NCBI GenBank assembly: GCA_905178155.1
Contig: CAJINV010000019.1
Location: 1,224,913-1,288,912, forward strand
Length of the DNA stretch: 64,000 nt
DNA from: Amoebophrya sp. A120
Lineage: Eukaryota > Sar > Dinophyceae > Syndiniales > Amoebophryaceae
Reading direction: 5' to 3'
Made by a program: the position numbers and the translations under genes. The notes beneath the pieces are model-generated. The model was not told where the DNA came from. It worked only from the letters and a program-made list of their open reading frames with translations, and made no database searches. Shown here one piece after another: positions 59,901-64,000 of this stretch. Position 1 is the stretch's first letter, and every line of letters begins with the position of its first letter.

Positions 59901-60980
59901 GCTGTTTCCGAGCAAGAGCTGTTATTTTCCAACGCGGGGCAAACGCGAGGCGAGAGGTTCGTTGCAAAAGAAGCAAAAAAATACTGGTACAACCCCAATT
60001 TCCCTTATGGAGTCGACGAGTTTTCCGCTACTGCCAGCATCCGATCTCTGTGCGACCGGTTGAAGCAGCACCAGTTCAATTGTTCCAACGAAGAAGTGAA
60101 GTATCGGGTGGAAACACTCGGCCAGGACCCAAAACGCGCGGAGGCCGAGCAGCGGCTGAGTGGATACAAGGAGATAGAAGAGAAAAAGAACTTCTTTATG
60201 AAATTCGCCGATTACAAAATCAAAGTGTTGCAACAGCCGAATTTCTGGACTTTCCAAGTGGATAGGAATCTGCGCTACGAGTGGCTAGTTGACTGCTACC
60301 GGATGCGGAGCCGCGACGACTTGGAGTACAGCGTTCTGTGCGGGGATTTCGAGAGCAAAGACCACTTGTGGAACGGGGTGTATTTGCCGTATTACTACAA
60401 GAGCTTCGCGGGCGAATTTTTACAGGATAAAAATTTATTCCCCGGAAAAACAAGCAATAACAAAAAATTTGCGGACGCCGACTTGGTCAATCGCTACCCA
60501 GACCACGAGCTCCGACTGCAAACCGATAGTGTTTTCAAAATCCGGGTGAATCAAGACAGACAGCTTTTAGTGAAGGAATTTTTGAAGTTTACGAAGCTGG
60601 CGAAGGCAAACAACGCGCTGTTCGACGGGTTTTCGTTTAAGCACTACCTCGCCGCCGCGGAGAAGATTTTGATGTTTCCGTTCTGCGAGAAAGAAGCCAT
60701 CGAGAAATACGGCGAAGAAAACATGTTTCTCACCCACTGCGCGTCGTTGCGGAGAACCGCGACGTGGATATATCAGTCTGCGGAGGTGCGGGAAATGCCG
60801 GGGGAAATGGGGCAGTTGGACGAGCAACTGGAGCGGGAGTGCGCGGCAAAACTCAACGCGGTGCGGTTTGAAAAATCGGATCGGGAAATTTTCGAAGACG
60901 TTGGGGGGAAGGAGATCTGGGTTAAGCTGTGGAAAAAACTGAAGAAAAGACAAATGTGCGTGATTGAGATGGAAAGGTGA
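56991..60980 (+). CDS. Protein with two MYND-like zinc fingers, 1110 aa
   Basis: Three exons, 56991-57648, 58038-58685 and 58954-60980, total 3333 nt; both interruptions are intact introner elements. The ATG at 56991 follows AGTCAAC and starts MSLFHSVAVLLPEE. Residues 1-435 are helical and Gln/Lys/Glu-rich with no recognised domain. Around residues 583-650 is a MYND-type pattern: CVTCG, later CPPCGKKYAVCDQICQKKFW and a closing HKQNH, where the usual last Cys of the finger is His. A second finger follows at about 658-720: CSSCG, then ACNKSCQKSLWKKHKES. MYND fingers bind zinc and usually mediate protein-protein contacts, often in SET methyltransferases or co-repressors; no SET domain is visible. 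The C-terminal ~390 residues are charged and aromatic-rich and may be a separate folded region. Nuclear regulatory function is inferred only from the finger class. Confidence 0.88.
57649..58032. mobile_element. Introner element B-4 (family B, 384 bp)
   Basis: TATCCAAAGGAAAAATCCCC at the 5' end, G-rich 3' end finishing ATTTTTCACTTTGATA. Perfect target repeat GATGG. Removal joins ELEMVM to EGTGLKEPPQPF in frame. Confidence 0.93.
58686..58948. mobile_element. Introner element A-11 (family A, 263 bp)
   Basis: Family A ends, perfect target repeat TGCGT. Removal joins ACEFA to WECYNSFGVTEK in frame. Confidence 0.93.
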
Positions 60981-62245
60981 AGATGATTGAATATATTGAT
61001 AAAATAAAAGAGCCGTGTAAAGGATCGAATAAACGACCTGCATGTTGAACTGTAGGTGCGAAGGCGGAGTTACGCTTCGACGCTTCCTTATTCTGATGTG
61101 AACTACGATGGTTATTTTGAACGAAGTATATTTCGATGGGATTTCCTGTAATATCGCACAACAAGATCTTATTTCGATCGCCTGAACAAAGTACGATGAA
61201 GTCAACCCAGAGTCAGAGCACCTCGGTCCGAATGGATGCTCCGACGGTCGCCTGTCGCTCTTTGTTTTCCGAAACGACCAAGAGGCGCAAACAGCTATTT
61301 TCGCTGTTGTTGATGCAATCATTTGAGTGAGAGGAAGAGACGAGATAAGAACGCATTTTTACATACCACGTGGTCCAAAAATAAGCGGTGAAGTGAAAGC
61401 AAGTAGATTTTTGCACAATCTGATCGATCGAACTGAAAATGCAACAAATGGAAAAAGATCTCCTCGAAAGCAAAATTTGCCATTTGAAAGGAGAGAAGTG
61501 AGAGCGAGTCTACAGGCTGAGGGACAGCACTAGACGATACGTGAGCGATAACAAGCGAAGTGATTTGTGTTTGCGCAAAGCAGATTCACCTTCTCCTTTT
61601 CTTCTGACTGCCACCCCAATGTCACAGATCCCGTTTTTTCTGCCTACCCTCTAGACCATTCCAATTTATTCCTATCAAACTTGAGCCATTCTGTCTACTT
61701 TTTTTCATCTAAGCTGTTTATTTCCTATTCTTGCACGCTTACAAATTGAAATTATTTTCCTTGAACTTGAAGATTATATTACTTTTTCTTGCGATAATCG
61801 TGACAATTGTGAACTTTTGTTTTGGTCGATTCGCAATCGAGGATAAAGTGTGAAGAAGCTGCGCTAGTACTACAAGGCGGATAAAATAACACAAACAGTC
61901 CACCTCTTGGCTTTTCTACTAAACTACTAACTCCTTGGAACAAGGAGCTACTGCATTAGGGTGCGCGACTCTGTTGTGTTTCCGCTTGATAGCTACAGCA
62001 AAGTTTTGCGCATTTCGAAAGCCTTTTGCACGACGTTATACGATTGAGCTCTCTTTTTTTTCTTCCCGTGAGAAAAAAATTACTTGAAAAGCGACAACTG
62101 CAATACAGATTCTAACTGCAATCGAATATTACTAAACGCGTTGTAGCTTTTTTTTTGTTTCTTGAGCAACAAACTTTTTGAGTCTGCCCTGTAAAAGTAT
62201 CCTCCACATCAAGAACGAGCGCATCCGAGGACATCCAGCAGCAAA
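60981..62245. other. Intergenic spacer
   Basis: No convincing gene. T-rich and AT-rich segments lie at 61640-61800 and 62040-62160. It separates the MYND gene from phosphoserine phosphatase. Confidence 0.5.
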
Positions 62246-64000
62246 ATGGTCCAGCACGACGGTAGTATTCAGACCGACAGTAATGTCGGAGGTCCTTGCT
62301 TAGTGAAGGAGACAACGAAGCCACAGACAACGACTTCAAGCCCGTGCGGGGGCAAGATCGTGTCGTCTTCCCACCACCCGTCAACCTCCTCCACCAACAG
62401 CTTCAAAAACGTGGTTTTTGACTTTGACTCCACGGTGATCAAGTCGGAGTCATTGGAGGTCATGCTGGAAGTGGTCCTCGCAGATGATCCACTGAAGGAG
62501 AAAAAAATGAAGGAAATCGCGGCCTGGACAGAGAAAGGTATGAGGGGGGAGTTTTTTGTCATGCAGAATGTCATGTCGGAACCTTGTTTGTCATGCGCGT
62601 TGCCGTGGCATACTTACTGTAATGGTACTACACACATCTGTTCTATCTCTCACTATCCACCTATACTTACAGGTATGAATGGGGAGTGTTCGTTCAAAGA
62701 AGGGCTGGAGGCAAGACTAAAGATCGCTTCGCCCACGCTAGCCGATCTGGAGAAGTTTTGCCAGAAATACTGCCCGAGCGACTTCTCTGCCGGGATGGAA
62801 GACTTGGTGGCGGAATTGCACAAGTCGGGGCACTATGGATTGCAAAAATGTCTGGGTCTGGAAGGGAGCAGCTTGTCATGCTAAATCCGAATCATGCAAA
62901 AATCTGTGCTGCATGAGTGCCAAAAGCTGTCCACTTTCGTTCGACCAAGTTGGCAGGGAGTTTCTCATGCAGGACAGGCATGATAGAGACCCCACAGACT
63001 CTGTCATGCTAGGTCCCGCATTCCAGACCTCAAGGGTCATGGAAAACCTGCATGACAAGCCTACACTCTTCCAGACCCAGACATATTTGCAATGCATAGG
63101 CACGAGGTTTTCATCCTGTCCGGGGGATTTAGGGACCTCATATTGCCGTTTGCAAGGTATGAAAAAAGTGATTTGTCATGCTTGTCGGCTCGCAATGGAG
63201 AAGGCAATCTGTGCTTAAGCATATGATTCAAACAGACGCCCTCTACAACTATGTGAAGATTTTGCGAGAGGGGAATCTTGTGATGCAGATTATGTGTCGT
63301 GCTCGTGTACCAACAAAAAACAAAATCAGGCACTTGCACGTCCCAGACGAGAATGTGTTCGCAGTGGAGATAAATTGGGATTCCGAGGGCCGCTTTGACA
63401 GCTTGAATGAGACAAACGGCTTCGCTATGCATTGCAAATATGTCTGGGTCTGGAAGAATGCAAACTTGCGATGCGCATTTCGCAACACATAAAAATCTCT
63501 CATGCGCAGGCAGCAAAAGCTGCCCCCTTTCTGTCTCCAAAGTGGGGCATTTGTCATGCGGATTCGGCATTGCGGGAGCTTGTCGAAGCCTGTCATGCTA
63601 GAGCTTCCATGCCAGACCTTCTGTGTCATGCAAAAGTAGCATGATTCTTCCAGACCCAGACATTTTTACATTTGATATTCGCTGTGTCCAAGTTAGACGG
63701 CGCTGCGAAGATACAGCACCGCTTCGCTGACGGTATAGAAGTTGTACATACTTACGTTAATTGCATATGCTTTTGTTCTTTAGATCAAAACTTTATCGAA
63801 AGTTTCGTGAATTTCACATTTGACTGTCTTTTACCATAAGTAGATGGATGCAGCCACCTTAAAAACTCCAGGTCGCACCGTCGCGATTGGCGACGGGTTT
63901 ACGGACTACAAGCTCTACGAATCTGGGATCTGCGCCGATTTTATCGCGTATACCGAGCACGCCGCGCGGGATAAGGTCATCGCGGTCGCGCCCAGGTGCG
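62246..64000 (+). CDS. serB: Phosphoserine phosphatase (HAD superfamily), 3' end outside window
   Basis: Hydrolyses O-phosphoserine to serine, the last step of the phosphorylated serine pathway. Exons: 62246-62537, 62673-62833, 63104-63156, 63330-63425, 63683-63743 and 63844-64000+; phases agree throughout. An N-terminal extension of ~50 Ser/Thr-rich residues precedes motif I, VVFDFDSTV, with the nucleophile Asp59 and acid/base Asp61. GMNGECSFKEGLEARL follows, the substrate-binding region of this family. Motif II is ILSGGF (Ser157), and the Mg-binding motif is AIGDGFTDYKLYE (Asp238, Asp242). A Lys expected before it is probably in SKLDGAAK. GT-AG introns: 62538-62672, 63157-63329, 63744-63843. 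Two introner elements break the gene, one just before motif II. The conserved motifs make this gene the best proof that the elements are absent from the product. The gene symbol is by family; animals use PSPH. Confidence 0.93.
62538..62672 (+). other. GT-AG intron carrying element-type internal words
   Basis: Donor GTATGA and acceptor TTACAG; phase 1; its removal gives WTEKGMNGECSF as expected for the family. The 135-nt length is a multiple of three with no in-frame stop, so retention would also be translatable. It contains TTGTCATGC words typical of introner interiors. Confidence 0.9.
62834..63098. mobile_element. Introner element A-12 (family A, 265 bp)
   Basis: Family A ends bounded by TATG/CATA, perfect target repeat GGCAC. 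Removal joins ELHKSGH to EVFILSGGFRDL, restoring HAD motif II. Its sequence is very close to A-9. Confidence 0.95.
63157..63329 (+). other. GT-AG intron with element-type internal words
   Basis: Donor GTATGA, acceptor AATCAG. Splicing gives LPFARHLHVPDENVFAVEI, matching the family. TTGTCATGC and TTGTGATGC words occur inside, as in the introner elements, but no inverted ends or target repeat are seen. Confidence 0.85.
63426..63677. mobile_element. Introner element A-13 (family A, 252 bp)
   Basis: Family A ends, perfect target repeat TTCGC. Removal joins NETNGFA to VSKLDGAAKIQ in frame. Internals are inverted relative to A-2. Confidence 0.94.

Overview
This is a protein-coding window of a eukaryotic nuclear genome, with nine gene models, all on the + strand. 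The genes are broken by GT-AG introns and, far more often, by short transposon-like insertions that must be removed to keep the reading frame. One-directional genes, moderate GC and introner-type insertions suggest an alveolate. A dinoflagellate, perhaps a parasitic Amoebophrya-like syndinian, is my best guess, but nothing in the window proves it. No prokaryotic operon, CRISPR array, rRNA or tRNA was seen. The dominant feature is a set of 38 complete insertions (plus one cut by the left edge), mostly 150-460 bp. Each begins TAT and ends ATA, usually TATC/TATG...GATA/CATA, and has terminal inverted repeats (TIRs). In 22 of them the insertion sits between perfect 5-bp direct repeats. Removing the element plus one repeat copy restores a continuous frame at the modelled sites. 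They fit introner elements: DNA-transposon-derived units that become introns on insertion. At least seven TIR families (A-G here) plus several decayed singletons share internal TGTCATGC/TGTGATGC words.

Layout: 1-2981, 3' part of a Ser/Glu-rich protein gene; 3658-5776, a 294-aa unknown protein; about 6850-9940, a coiled-coil protein; 11082-12707, an unknown protein; 14587-16949, a Pro-rich unknown protein; 19671-40556, one very large multi-exon gene for a protein with about ten copies of a Cys-containing beta-rich domain that I do not recognise; 42306-46445, a 421-aa ankyrin-repeat protein interrupted by ten elements; 47782-56173, a 2012-aa membrane-anchored protein made of ten exons separated only by elements; 56991-60980, a 1110-aa protein with two MYND-like zinc fingers; 62246 to the window end, phosphoserine phosphatase (partial).

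Two conserved families, ankyrin repeats and phosphoserine phosphatase, act as internal rulers: their motifs are restored only when the elements are removed. Two decayed elements also bracket where removal must happen, 3 to 4 nt into the flanking repeat, which is not a GT-AG boundary. The genes show no obvious shared pathway. Exon models come from reading frame, phase and flanking repeats; no transcript data were available.
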